Below are positions 43,326-51,788 of a stretch of 64,000 bases of DNA, piece by piece; within the stretch, counting starts at the first letter, position 1; each line of letters begins with the position of its first letter. The notes under the pieces were generated by a model, which did no database searches, was not told the DNA's origin, and worked only from the letters and a program-made list of their open reading frames with translations. The stretch comes from SLHU01 sp009929975. Lineage in GTDB: Bacteria > Bacillota > Clostridia > Saccharofermentanales > UBA5734. The stretch lies in contig JAXGZQ010000001.1 of the NCBI GenBank assembly GCA_040776905.1, forward strand, positions 1,178,001 through 1,242,000. Reading direction: 5' to 3'. The translations under genes and the position numbers were made by a program.

Positions 43326-45062
43326 TCAGGCGACTTCAAACTGCAGCTGGTACAGGTGCGCGTAAAGTCCGGCCTGTTCGAGCAGGGACTGGTGATCACC
43401 GCGTTCCGCCAGGCCATCCTCAGTCAGAACGATGATCTCGTCCGCGTGCTTGACCGTACTCAGGCGATGGGCGATCACCAGTGTCGTGCGATCCTTCGAC
43501 AGCATATCCAGCGCCTGCTGGATCAGGCGTTCACTCTCATTATCCAGCGATGAGGTCGCTTCATCGAGAATCAGGATCGGCGGATTTTTCAGGAAAACCC
43601 GGGCGATCGAGATGCGCTGTTTCTGACCGCCGGAGAATCGAACACCCCGTTCGCCGACAATCGTGTCGTAGCCGTCATCCAGGCTCATGATGAAGTCATG
43701 GATATTCGCCTTGCGCGCGGCTTCGATGATCTCCCCGTCTGTCGCGTCCGGGCGGCCATAGGCGATGTTGTCACGGACCGTGCTGTTGAAGATATAGACA
43801 TCCTGCTGCACAACCCCGATATTGCGGCGCAGGGAATCGAGCGTGTAGTCACGCACATCCCGTCCGTCAACCCGCACAGCCCCTTCGCTCACATCATAGA
43901 AGCGGGGGATCAGTGAACAGAAGGTCGTTTTTCCGGCACCGGATGGCCCGATCAGGGCAATGGTCTGACCGGCCGGAATGTCCAGACTGATCCCGCTGAG
44001 CACCGGATGCTCGGCCTCATACGCGAATGTGACCTGGTCAAAGGTGATCTGTCCCGTCAGTTCTCCCGCGTCCACAGCGTCGGACCGGTCGCTGACGTCC
44101 GGTTCGGTATCGACAATTTCCAGCATCCGCTGAAATCCGGTATAGCCACGCTGAAACTGCTCGGTGAAGTTGACCAGACGATTGATCGGGTCAAGGAACA
44201 TGCCGATGTACATCATATAGATGATGATATCGGTCACCGGCATGCTGCCGCGCGAAATGAAAAATCCGGCACTGACAATGACCGTCAGATACATCATGCC
44301 CTGGAGAAAACCGTTCACCGAGTGATAGCGGCCCATCGTCAGGTAGTTCTGCTTGCGGGATTCGAGAAACCGCTGATTGCCCCGTTCGAATTTCCCGCGT
44401 TCCAGCGATTCGTTGCTAAAGGATTTGACGGTGCGGATACCGGCCAGGCTGTCCTGGACCACGGCGTTGACATCCGCGATTTTGCGCCGGTTGTCCATGA
44501 AGATCCGGCGCATCTTCATGTTGTAGTAGAAAGAGAAGATGAACATGACGACCACGATGATCACCAGAAATGAGGTGACCTGCAGGTTGATCGCCGCGAG
44601 AATCAGGAATGAACCGGTCAGTTTGATCACCGAGATGAACAGATCCTCCGGTCCGTGATGGGCCAGCTCGGCGATATCAAATAAGTCGGCGATCATCCGC
44701 GACATCATATGGCCTGTGTTATTTTTGTCATAATAGGAAAAGGACAGCTTCTCAAAATGGGTGAACAGCTGGCTGCGCATGTCCGTCTCCATTTTCGCGC
44801 CCATGATATGGCCCCATGAGGTAATATAGTACTGGGCCAGCATGCGGATCAGGTAGAGCCCCAGCAGCGCGGCGCCGACCAGCAGAACCTGGCGGAAAAC
44901 CCGGTCCTGGTCGGACAGCGGAAAAACCTGCTTGAGCAGGTAGTTCAGCAGCAGCGGAATCGTCAGGTCGATGCCTGACGCGGCCACCGCGCAGAGCATG
45001 TCAAACAGCAGAGTCCGGCGATAGGGCCGGTAATAGGCGATAAAGCGGCGAACAACAGACAT
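43326..45062 (-). CDS. ABC exporter, fused permease-ATPase (MsbA/LmrA type)
   Basis: A 578-residue half-transporter. Six membrane segments (residues 15-300) precede the ATPase: Walker A GPSGAGKTT, signature FSGGQKQRISIA, Walker B PILILDEATSSLD, switch IAHRLSTV. It would act as a homodimer, exporting lipids or drugs. The start at 45062 is chosen for the GAAAGGATC upstream. No partner gene adjoins. Confidence 0.9.
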   Translation of the reverse strand: MSVVRRFIAYYRPYRRTLLFDMLCAVAASGIDLTIPLLLNYLLKQVFPLSDQDRVFRQVLLVGAALLGLYLIRMLAQYYITSWGHIMGAKMETDMRSQLFTHFEKLSFSYYDKNNTGHMMSRMIADLFDIAELAHHGPEDLFISVIKLTGSFLILAAINLQVTSFLVIIVVVMFIFSFYYNMKMRRIFMDNRRKIADVNAVVQDSLAGIRTVKSFSNESLERGKFERGNQRFLESRKQNYLTMGRYHSVNGFLQGMMYLTVIVSAGFFISRGSMPVTDIIIYMMYIGMFLDPINRLVNFTEQFQRGYTGFQRMLEIVDTEPDVSDRSDAVDAGELTGQITFDQVTFAYEAEHPVLSGISLDIPAGQTIALIGPSGAGKTTFCSLIPRFYDVSEGAVRVDGRDVRDYTLDSLRRNIGVVQQDVYIFNSTVRDNIAYGRPDATDGEIIEAARKANIHDFIMSLDDGYDTIVGERGVRFSGGQKQRISIARVFLKNPPILILDEATSSLDNESERLIQQALDMLSKDRTTLVIAHRLSTVKHADEIIVLTEDGLAERGDHQSLLEQAGLYAHLYQLQFEVA

Positions 45063-45207
45063 GGGAGATCCTTTCCTGGCAGAGGATGACTGCACTCGTA
45101 AACGAGATGAATTATATCACAGATTCTGATGTCTGCCAGTTGAGTGTATCCGGTCGGACCGGTATGTCTGTGTTGTGCCGACGCGTGATTTTCCGTGGGG
45201 ATGATCT

Positions 45208-45735
45208 TCAGGCGTCTTCGTCCTCTGTTTCGATTTCCGGCAGATTGAATTTTTCGATCACGAGCGCTTCCGCTTCTTCAATGGTCAGTCCAAGCACCTG
45301 CGCAACCTCACCATAAAGGATCTGACCCGCCTGGCGCATGATTTCCGTATCACTGGCCGAGAGCTGTTTGCCGTTGGCGATCTGTTCCTGCTGGCGCAGA
45401 AGCATCATCTTGATCAGACAGGCCAGTTCCTGAGGGCCGCCGGTCTTGATCAGGTCAGCCGACGTGTTGCGCCGCTCCTGGTCATTGCAGACCCATTCGA
45501 TATCAATCGCGGACAGGCCATCGAGTAGTTCGTTGACCGCTTCTTTCGACATGATTTTGCGCAGATGCACATGAACATTATCCGTTGGGATATAGATCGT
45601 CGAACTGCTGGAATAGAGCGGTTCGAGAACATAGTATTCGCGCTCGTCTCCCTCTCCGAATGCCTGTTTGATGATGTCTGTGACCTGGCAGACACCCGTA
45701 GAACTAAAGACGATAAACTCATTGATTTCCAACAC
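45208..45735 (-). CDS. CarD-family transcription regulator
   Basis: A 175-residue CarD/CdnL-like protein. The N-terminal RNA-polymerase-interacting domain (INEFIVFSSTGVCQVTDI, YYVLEPLYS) is followed by the helical DNA-binding half. These proteins bind the RNA polymerase beta subunit and stabilise open promoter complexes. The C-terminus is acidic (ETEDEDA). The start is ATG at 45735. Confidence 0.88.
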   Translation of the reverse strand: MLEINEFIVFSSTGVCQVTDIIKQAFGEGDEREYYVLEPLYSSSSTIYIPTDNVHVHLRKIMSKEAVNELLDGLSAIDIEWVCNDQERRNTSADLIKTGGPQELACLIKMMLLRQQEQIANGKQLSASDTEIMRQAGQILYGEVAQVLGLTIEEAEALVIEKFNLPEIETEDEDA

Positions 45736-45853
45736 GGATCAACCTCCCTTATTGACTGACAAAACGGCACCCGTCGCGGTCCGCTTATTGCTAAAAAAAT
45801 ATCCGGCTGATTCTATTATACCGTTATCCGCCGAATTTTGCCTGTATCCGGTT

Positions 45854-46010
45854 TTGCCGGACTTTGCCGGCCTGTTATAATGAAGAGGGTCGCCATGTGC
45901 ACGCGGCCATGGTCTTCATGCGCAAAGACGCATTGCCAAAGCAGGTGACTGATTGGCTCCCGGAAAATCCGATGCCAGGAAATTACATCATTGGCTGAAG
46001 ATGCTATAAT
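45854..46010 (+). promoter_or_regulatory. Tandem promoter candidates before the acetyltransferase gene
   Basis: The 332-base gap between CarD and the acetyltransferase contains two plus-strand candidates. TTGCCG-16-TATAAT lies at 45854-45881 and TTACAT-16-TATAAT at 45983-46010. The second is 58 bases before the gene. A TTTGCCGG repeat near 45853-45870 overlaps the first. No small gene or RNA structure is evident in the rest. Confidence 0.5.
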
Positions 46011-46067
46011 CAAAAATCAGGGTCCGGCTGCCCCATGCGGCCGGGGATTAACGGGAGGAACCACACC

Positions 46068-46958
46068 ATGCAGGTAACGATTCAGGGCCGCCTTTATACC
46101 TTCACCTCGTCTGTCCGTCAGAACCCGGAGATCCGCCGCAGCTTCAACGAGCTGGCCGGCCGGGTATTTGATCTTGATTTTGAGCCCTGGTACCAGAGCG
46201 GCTGGTGGGGTGACGGATATCAGCCGTACGCGCTGGTCGCGGATGGTCAGGTGGTCGCCAACGCATCCTTCAGTCTGATGACGTTGTCCTGGCGGGGCCG
46301 GACCTTGCGGCTCGGACAGATCGGAACTGTGATGACGCATCCGGACTGGCGCGGCAAGGGCTGTTCCGGCTGGCTGATGAAGCGTATCCTGGACGACTGG
46401 CAGGACCGGTGCGACGCGCTGTTTCTCTTCGGCAATGACAGTGTGGTCAACTTCTATCCCAAATTCGGGTTCAAGCCAGCTCATGAGTATGAATGGCTGC
46501 GGCCGTCTCCTGTCCGTTCCGGCAGCAGCCGCAAACTGGACATGGAACTGGCGGCCGATCGTGAGCGGCTTCTGGAACGGCATCGGGCCGGCAATCCCTT
46601 CGCGGCACTGAGCCTGCAAAGCAACCCCGGCATGATCATGTTCTACTGCAGCCAGTTCATGAGGAACCACATCCACTGGGATGAGGCGCATCAGGCCGTG
46701 GTCATCGCCGAACCGACTGACGACGGTCTGCTGATCTATGATATCTTCGGCGGCCACGGGTATGGGCTCGACGCGATTCTTGCCGCCATCAGTCCGGAAA
46801 CAGCCGGCATCATCCGATTCGGTTTCACGCCCCTGGACACAGACAGCTGCCGGATGCGGGAGCGCAAAGAGGAGGATTCCACCTTTTTTGTCCTGGCCCG
46901 GGGCGAGTCCCTGTTCGACCAGCATCAGCTGATGATCCCGCTGCTCGCCCATACTTGA
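46068..46958 (+). CDS. GNAT-family N-acetyltransferase
   Basis: A 296-residue acetyltransferase. The acetyl-CoA-binding segment is IGTVMTHPDWRGKGCSGWLM, with the R-x-x-G-x-G core RGKGCS. FGNDSVVNFYPKFGF completes the GNAT core. A C-terminal half of about 130 residues looks like a second domain. The acceptor is unknown. The start at 46068 follows GGGAGGAACCACACC; an earlier in-frame ATG at 46035 has no ribosome site. Confidence 0.83.
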   Translation: MQVTIQGRLYTFTSSVRQNPEIRRSFNELAGRVFDLDFEPWYQSGWWGDGYQPYALVADGQVVANASFSLMTLSWRGRTLRLGQIGTVMTHPDWRGKGCSGWLMKRILDDWQDRCDALFLFGNDSVVNFYPKFGFKPAHEYEWLRPSPVRSGSSRKLDMELAADRERLLERHRAGNPFAALSLQSNPGMIMFYCSQFMRNHIHWDEAHQAVVIAEPTDDGLLIYDIFGGHGYGLDAILAAISPETAGIIRFGFTPLDTDSCRMRERKEEDSTFFVLARGESLFDQHQLMIPLLAHT

Positions 46959-47019
46959 AATCCTGTGAACCAGTTTCCGGGGGCTGGCTCTCCCGGCAGG
47001 TCTGTGCTTAAATAGCAGC

Positions 47020-47592
47020 ATGAGAAACGCATTGAACAAATTGATCCCCCTGCTGCTTCTGCTGGCACTTCTGATCACCCTGACGGGGTGCGCCGCGTCG
47101 GCTGATCTGACACTCAGTCCGCCTGAGACAACCTCCGATACGGTTGTGATCCCATCACGCGGGACGACCGTCCGGGACACAACGGTTGAGACAACGACAG
47201 CGGATCCCACGCCTTCACCGGAACCGACCCTGCCGCTGCTGCCGGAGGATGGCGCTTATACCAGCCGCGATGATGTCGCGCTGTATATCCATCTGTACGG
47301 GCAGCTGCCGGACAATTTCATGACCAAGGATGAAGCCCGCGATTATGGCTGGCAAAGCGGCTCGCTCGAACTGATCTTTCCCGGCATGCGGATCGGCGGC
47401 GATCGTTTCGGCAATTATGAGGGCCTGCTGCCGGAAGAACCGGGGCGGACCTACTGGGAATGTGACATCGTCGCGGCAGAGGAATCCAGCCGCGGTGCCC
47501 GGCGGATTGTCTTTTCCAATGACGGCCTGATCTTCTATACCGACGATCATTATGAAAGCTTTACGCAGCTGTACGGAGATGACGCGAGATGA
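47020..47592 (+). CDS. Lipoprotein barnase-family ribonuclease
   Basis: A 190-residue protein. A signal peptide ends in a lipobox LTGC with lipidated Cys24; a Thr/Pro-rich linker of about 50 residues follows; then a barnase domain (residues ~84-185). Barnase landmarks are LPDNFMTKDEARDYGW, IGGDRFGNYEGLLP, and the catalytic set Glu147 (WECDI), Arg158, Arg162 and His177 (DDHYESF), matching E73, R83, R87 and H102. It should cut RNA outside the cell while anchored to the membrane, or be released. The last bases overlap the barstar gene (ATGA), which fits an RNase with its inhibitor. Confidence 0.87.
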   Translation: MRNALNKLIPLLLLLALLITLTGCAASADLTLSPPETTSDTVVIPSRGTTVRDTTVETTTADPTPSPEPTLPLLPEDGAYTSRDDVALYIHLYGQLPDNFMTKDEARDYGWQSGSLELIFPGMRIGGDRFGNYEGLLPEEPGRTYWECDIVAAEESSRGARRIVFSNDGLIFYTDDHYESFTQLYGDDAR

Positions 47593-47879
47593 GAACCATA
47601 GTCCTTGACGGCGAACAGATGACAGATCGCGGACAGACCCATGACTATCTAGCAGAGCGCCTGGCGCTGCCAGATTTCTACGGCCGCAATCTCGATGCCC
47701 TGCACGATTGTCTCAGTGAGATCGCTCAACCGACCCGTCTTGTTCTTTATCGGATCGCGGCGATCGTGGAACGGCTCGGACCCTATGGCCTGACCCTGCT
47801 GCGCGTCCTGCGCGAGTCCGCCCGGCAGAATCCCCTGCTGGTCATCGTGCTCAATCATGGCGAAACCTGGCCGGAGTGA
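47589..47879 (+). CDS. Barstar-family ribonuclease inhibitor
   Basis: A 96-residue barstar. The inhibitory helix reads LPDFYGRNLDALHDCLSE, in which Asp36 and Asp40 match barstar D35 and D39; the usual Trp38 is His here. Barstar keeps the RNase inactive in the cytoplasm. The start codon overlaps the barnase stop in ATGA. Expression of both from one message would protect the producer. Confidence 0.87.
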   Translation: MRTIVLDGEQMTDRGQTHDYLAERLALPDFYGRNLDALHDCLSEIAQPTRLVLYRIAAIVERLGPYGLTLLRVLRESARQNPLLVIVLNHGETWPE

Positions 47880-47921
47880 ATTCACCCGGCCTGATGCCGG
47901 AACAGGACAGAGGCTGCCGTG

Positions 47922-49865
47922 TCAGAACGGTTCCTTGATCACTCCCTGCCGGTAGGCCAGTACCAGTTCATTCAAAGCGGTGATCCGTTCCTGGATCGCC
48001 TGCCCCTCATCAGTATCCGCGACCATCATCCGGCGTGGTTTTGTTTCCACAACCTGAAGTCTCGGCGACATATCCACAGGACGGTCCTGTTCATCCACAT
48101 GGAACGGCGCATGTTCCGCCAGTGCCAGATAACGGGAGTTATAGACAAGCGTGTAGCCGCCGATGCCGGTTTGTTTCTGATAGGCCTTTGAGATGCCGCC
48201 GTCGATAACAAAGAGGCGTCCTCCGGCCTTGACCGGACTTTCCCCGGCTTTCAGCTTGACCGGGACATGACCGTTCACGATATGGTCGCGCTGTGGATCA
48301 AGTCCGAAGTCAGCCAGAATCGCCGCGCAGGCAGCCGGATCGTCCAGACGCTGATAATACGGATTCATCGTTTCCTTGTGGGTGGACTTATCCTCCAGCA
48401 TCAGACGTTCAAAGGTCGCCATCCGGTCCTTGCCGAACAATGGCGACAGCGGGCCGCACCACAGATACCAGAGATAGTCCCGTGCCTCATACTGTTCCTG
48501 TGTATGCGGCGGCAGCAGATGCGCCTGGCGGACCGCCTGATCGATCGCGTCCATGCAGGCCTTGCCGGCCAGCTGCCGGCCGGCGACCGGTACCTGCGCG
48601 AAATCGCCGTTTTCCGTCATCGGAATGCAGCCGTGATAAAGCAGGTTGCCATTGATCACCTTATACATGCTGCCGTGGGTATAGAGAAAGCGGATATGTT
48701 TCTGCAGCCGCTCACTGTGCCGGAATGAGGTCGTGATGGTCCTGATCAGAGCCTCCTCCCCCTCACTCAGGGCGGTCGGATCGGCCGGATCGATCGTCGG
48801 AAAATTCGTGTCCTTCAGAGGAAGATCGCCGGCGGGCCGTTTGAGAACACCGCTGGTGAAATCAATCTGCTGCAGCAGCAGCCGGTCATCCATCGCGAAT
48901 TCCGGATGCCGCGCCACCAGCTGATGCTCCAGCTTGAACTGGATCATGGTGATCGCCTTGTTCATTCTCGCAGCCAGCTGGCTGTCTATCGGATCGTACT
49001 TGTTCTGGTCGTAGACACGCGGGGTATAGAGCGTACAGGGGTCATCCCGGTAGGTCTGTGCCGCGAAAGTCGCCAGCGGCCGCAGGTTGATATTATAGCC
49101 GTCCTCGAGCAGATCGAAATTATTGTAGCCGATGCCCTGGCGGATCACATTGGCAACACAGGCCTGGCTGCCGGCCGCCGCGCCCATCCAGAGAATATCA
49201 TGATTGCCCCACTGCAGGTCGACATCATGAAAATCAATCAAGGCGTTCATGATGGCGTCCGCGCGCGGACCGCGGTCGAACACATCGCCGATGATATGGA
49301 GCTTGTCGATCGCCAGTTTCTGAATCATCTGGCACAGGCTGGTGAGGAAATCATTCATCATGCCGGTATTCATGATCTCCTGCATGCAGGCCTCATAAAA
49401 CGGCTCTTTGCTCTCACTCGTCACATGCAGCAGTTCATCAATGATCGGCGCGAAATGATCCGGCAGTTTTTTGCGGACCTGGCGTCGGGTGTACTTGGCT
49501 GAAACACTGTTGCTGACCGCCAGCAGACGATGCACGGTGATCCGGAACCAGTCCAGCTTTTCCTGTTCAGGAAGGTTCAGGCGATTCAATTCCCGTTCCG
49601 GATAATAAATCAGGTTCGACAGCGTAATCCGTTCCGCTTCACTGACCGAGCGGGACAGCAGATCATCGATTTTCCGGCGAATGAATCCCGACGCGCTGCG
49701 CAGCAGGTGGATGAACGCTTCGTGCTCACCATGCAGGTCACTGAAATAAAATTCAGTCCCCTTCGGCAGGCTGAGAACCGCGCTGAGCCGTACGGCTTCT
49801 GCCGCTGCCGTCTGAATGGTCGGATAATCTTCAGATAAAAGACGTAAAAAGCGCAGATCCATCAT
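47922..49865 (-). CDS. fbp: Class III fructose-1,6-bisphosphatase
   Basis: A 647-residue gluconeogenic enzyme of the class III type found in Bacillota, of metallophosphatase fold. Metal ligands are in FYFSDLHGEHEAF, GDVFDRGPRADAIMN and WGNHDILWMGA. The ending HVPVKLKAGESPVKAGGR is also typical. The start is ATG at 49865. It is transcribed alone. Confidence 0.93.
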   Translation of the reverse strand: MMDLRFLRLLSEDYPTIQTAAAEAVRLSAVLSLPKGTEFYFSDLHGEHEAFIHLLRSASGFIRRKIDDLLSRSVSEAERITLSNLIYYPERELNRLNLPEQEKLDWFRITVHRLLAVSNSVSAKYTRRQVRKKLPDHFAPIIDELLHVTSESKEPFYEACMQEIMNTGMMNDFLTSLCQMIQKLAIDKLHIIGDVFDRGPRADAIMNALIDFHDVDLQWGNHDILWMGAAAGSQACVANVIRQGIGYNNFDLLEDGYNINLRPLATFAAQTYRDDPCTLYTPRVYDQNKYDPIDSQLAARMNKAITMIQFKLEHQLVARHPEFAMDDRLLLQQIDFTSGVLKRPAGDLPLKDTNFPTIDPADPTALSEGEEALIRTITTSFRHSERLQKHIRFLYTHGSMYKVINGNLLYHGCIPMTENGDFAQVPVAGRQLAGKACMDAIDQAVRQAHLLPPHTQEQYEARDYLWYLWCGPLSPLFGKDRMATFERLMLEDKSTHKETMNPYYQRLDDPAACAAILADFGLDPQRDHIVNGHVPVKLKAGESPVKAGGRLFVIDGGISKAYQKQTGIGGYTLVYNSRYLALAEHAPFHVDEQDRPVDMSPRLQVVETKPRRMMVADTDEGQAIQERITALNELVLAYRQGVIKEPF

Positions 49866-49988
49866 GATACACCCCCCTGCATTATAGCATGGGGGACTAC
49901 CTTTCAGAGTGGCATGAGGACTGCCGGTCGTTGACGTTCATACCATATCGATTTATGATGCTTGCATGACACTTAAGGACGCAAACCC

Positions 49989-51788
49989 GTGACCCGCCTG
50001 GAGCAGAAACCGGCAGGCTATACTGTTCGCCGCCTGCTCATGCCACTGCGGCCGCTGCAGTATATCGCGTGGCTGCTTTTCGGGTTGTCAGGCGGTTGTC
50101 TGATCCTGATCGATGTCTGGTCTTTGCGGCTGATCACCCGCCATCTGACCTCCGGCTCAGAACAGCTGCAGCCGATTTTCGAAATCATCCTTTTCTACTG
50201 CGCGGCGGCCGGCCTGCTGAAGATTCTGCAAAGTCAGGCAGCGCGCCGCTCCTATGCCTCCTTCAATCATCACCGGATGTCGTTCATGGCTCAGCTGCTG
50301 CGCCAGTACATGACCATGGATTTTCATCTTTATGAAAACCAGTCCTTTCTTGATGAAGCAGAATCCGCGTTCCGGGCTGTCCAGAACAACCAGGAAGGTG
50401 TTGAAGGCATGTATCACAAGATGTTCAGCCTTCTCGCCGATCTGGCGGCTCTGCTGCTGCTGAGCCTGCTGCTCTGGTCCGTTTCGCCGCTGATTGTTGC
50501 CGCGTTTATCGTTTATATCCTGGTCAGTGTCTGGATGATGCAGATTGTGTCGGCCTATCGTTTCCATCGGCGGGAGCGCCTGAGCGAAAGCCGGCGGCGC
50601 AACGCCGTCTACGGCAGCCAGGCCAGTGATTTTTCCTATGGCAAGGATACCCGTCTCTTTTCGGCTGGTCCACGTCTGCACCACTATTATCAGAATGAAA
50701 TTGACCGGTTGTCAGCGCTGCTTCGTGACTTTTTCGAAATTGAGCACCGTGTCAGTTTCCTGACCATTTTCTTTTTGGTCCTCTGTGACCTGATCGCGTT
50801 CATTCTGTTGATCAGGCAGCTGAGAAACGGCCTGCCGACCGCCGATTTCGTCATGTATCTCAGCGCGGTCACCGCGGCCTCCCTGATCGCGACACGGCTG
50901 GGCGACAGCCTCAGTTTCATGGTGCGCGAACTGAAGTACTGCCAGGTGATGCTCGGATTTGCTGACGCCAACCTGATCACGGAGGACAGCGGAACTCCCT
51001 TTTCGTCAGATGGGCCGGTCCATATCGAGTTTGACCATGTCACATTCACCTACCCGACCGGCAATGAACCGGTTCTTGAAAATCTCAGTTTTTCCCTCGA
51101 GGCCGGAAAGTGCCTTGCGCTGGTCGGCATCAACGGCGCCGGCAAGACGACCATCGTCAAACTCCTGACCGGCCTCTACCGGCCGGACAGCGGTCGGATC
51201 CTGCTCAACGGTGAAGATTACACACGCTTTTCCATCGCGGATCTGCAACGCCTGTTCGCGGTCGTTTTCCAGGAAGTCAGTCCACTGGCGGTCACGGTCG
51301 CGGAAAATGTCGCGGCGGCACGCGAAGGAATCTGCCGCGAGCGGGTTGAAGACTGCCTGCGCCAGGTCGGATTATGGGAGAAGATCAGCCGGCAGGCCCA
51401 GGGAATGGATCGGGTTCTGTTCAAAATTGTTGATCCGCAGGGCCTGGTCTTGTCGGGTGGTGAGAACCAGAAGCTGCTGATCGCACGGGCGCTTTACCGC
51501 CGCGATGCCCGCGTCCTGATCATGGACGAACCGACCGCCTCACTGGACGCGCTGGCCGAAGAGAAAATTTATCGGGAGATGGACCAGAACATGGCGGGAA
51601 AGACCGGCCTGTTCATTTCACACCGGCTGGCCAGCACCCGTTTCTGTGATGAGATCCTGCTGCTGAACAGTGGCCGGATCGCGGAGCGCGGTACCCATGA
51701 CCAGCTGATGGCCCGGGACGGATCGTATGCGTATATGTTCCGCACGCAGGGGCGGTATTACCAGGAGGCCGGCGATGAAGAAGCGTGA
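49989..51788 (+). CDS. ABC exporter half-transporter, first subunit
   Basis: A 599-residue permease-ATPase. Six membrane segments in the first ~320 residues precede the ATPase: Walker A GINGAGKTTIVKLL, signature LSGGENQKLLIARAL, Walker B VLIMDEPTASLD, and ISHRLAST. It overlaps the next exporter gene by 14 bases, so the two most likely form a heterodimer. Such pairs export peptides or drugs in Bacillota; substrate unknown. The start codon at 49989 is GTG. Confidence 0.87.
   Translation: MTRLEQKPAGYTVRRLLMPLRPLQYIAWLLFGLSGGCLILIDVWSLRLITRHLTSGSEQLQPIFEIILFYCAAAGLLKILQSQAARRSYASFNHHRMSFMAQLLRQYMTMDFHLYENQSFLDEAESAFRAVQNNQEGVEGMYHKMFSLLADLAALLLLSLLLWSVSPLIVAAFIVYILVSVWMMQIVSAYRFHRRERLSESRRRNAVYGSQASDFSYGKDTRLFSAGPRLHHYYQNEIDRLSALLRDFFEIEHRVSFLTIFFLVLCDLIAFILLIRQLRNGLPTADFVMYLSAVTAASLIATRLGDSLSFMVRELKYCQVMLGFADANLITEDSGTPFSSDGPVHIEFDHVTFTYPTGNEPVLENLSFSLEAGKCLALVGINGAGKTTIVKLLTGLYRPDSGRILLNGEDYTRFSIADLQRLFAVVFQEVSPLAVTVAENVAAAREGICRERVEDCLRQVGLWEKISRQAQGMDRVLFKIVDPQGLVLSGGENQKLLIARALYRRDARVLIMDEPTASLDALAEEKIYREMDQNMAGKTGLFISHRLASTRFCDEILLLNSGRIAERGTHDQLMARDGSYAYMFRTQGRYYQEAGDEEA

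Noticed and set aside
46017..47210. 397-codon open frame on the minus strand over the acetyltransferase gene
   Set aside because: The plus-strand GNAT gene has a clear start, ribosome site and motifs. The antisense frame has none.
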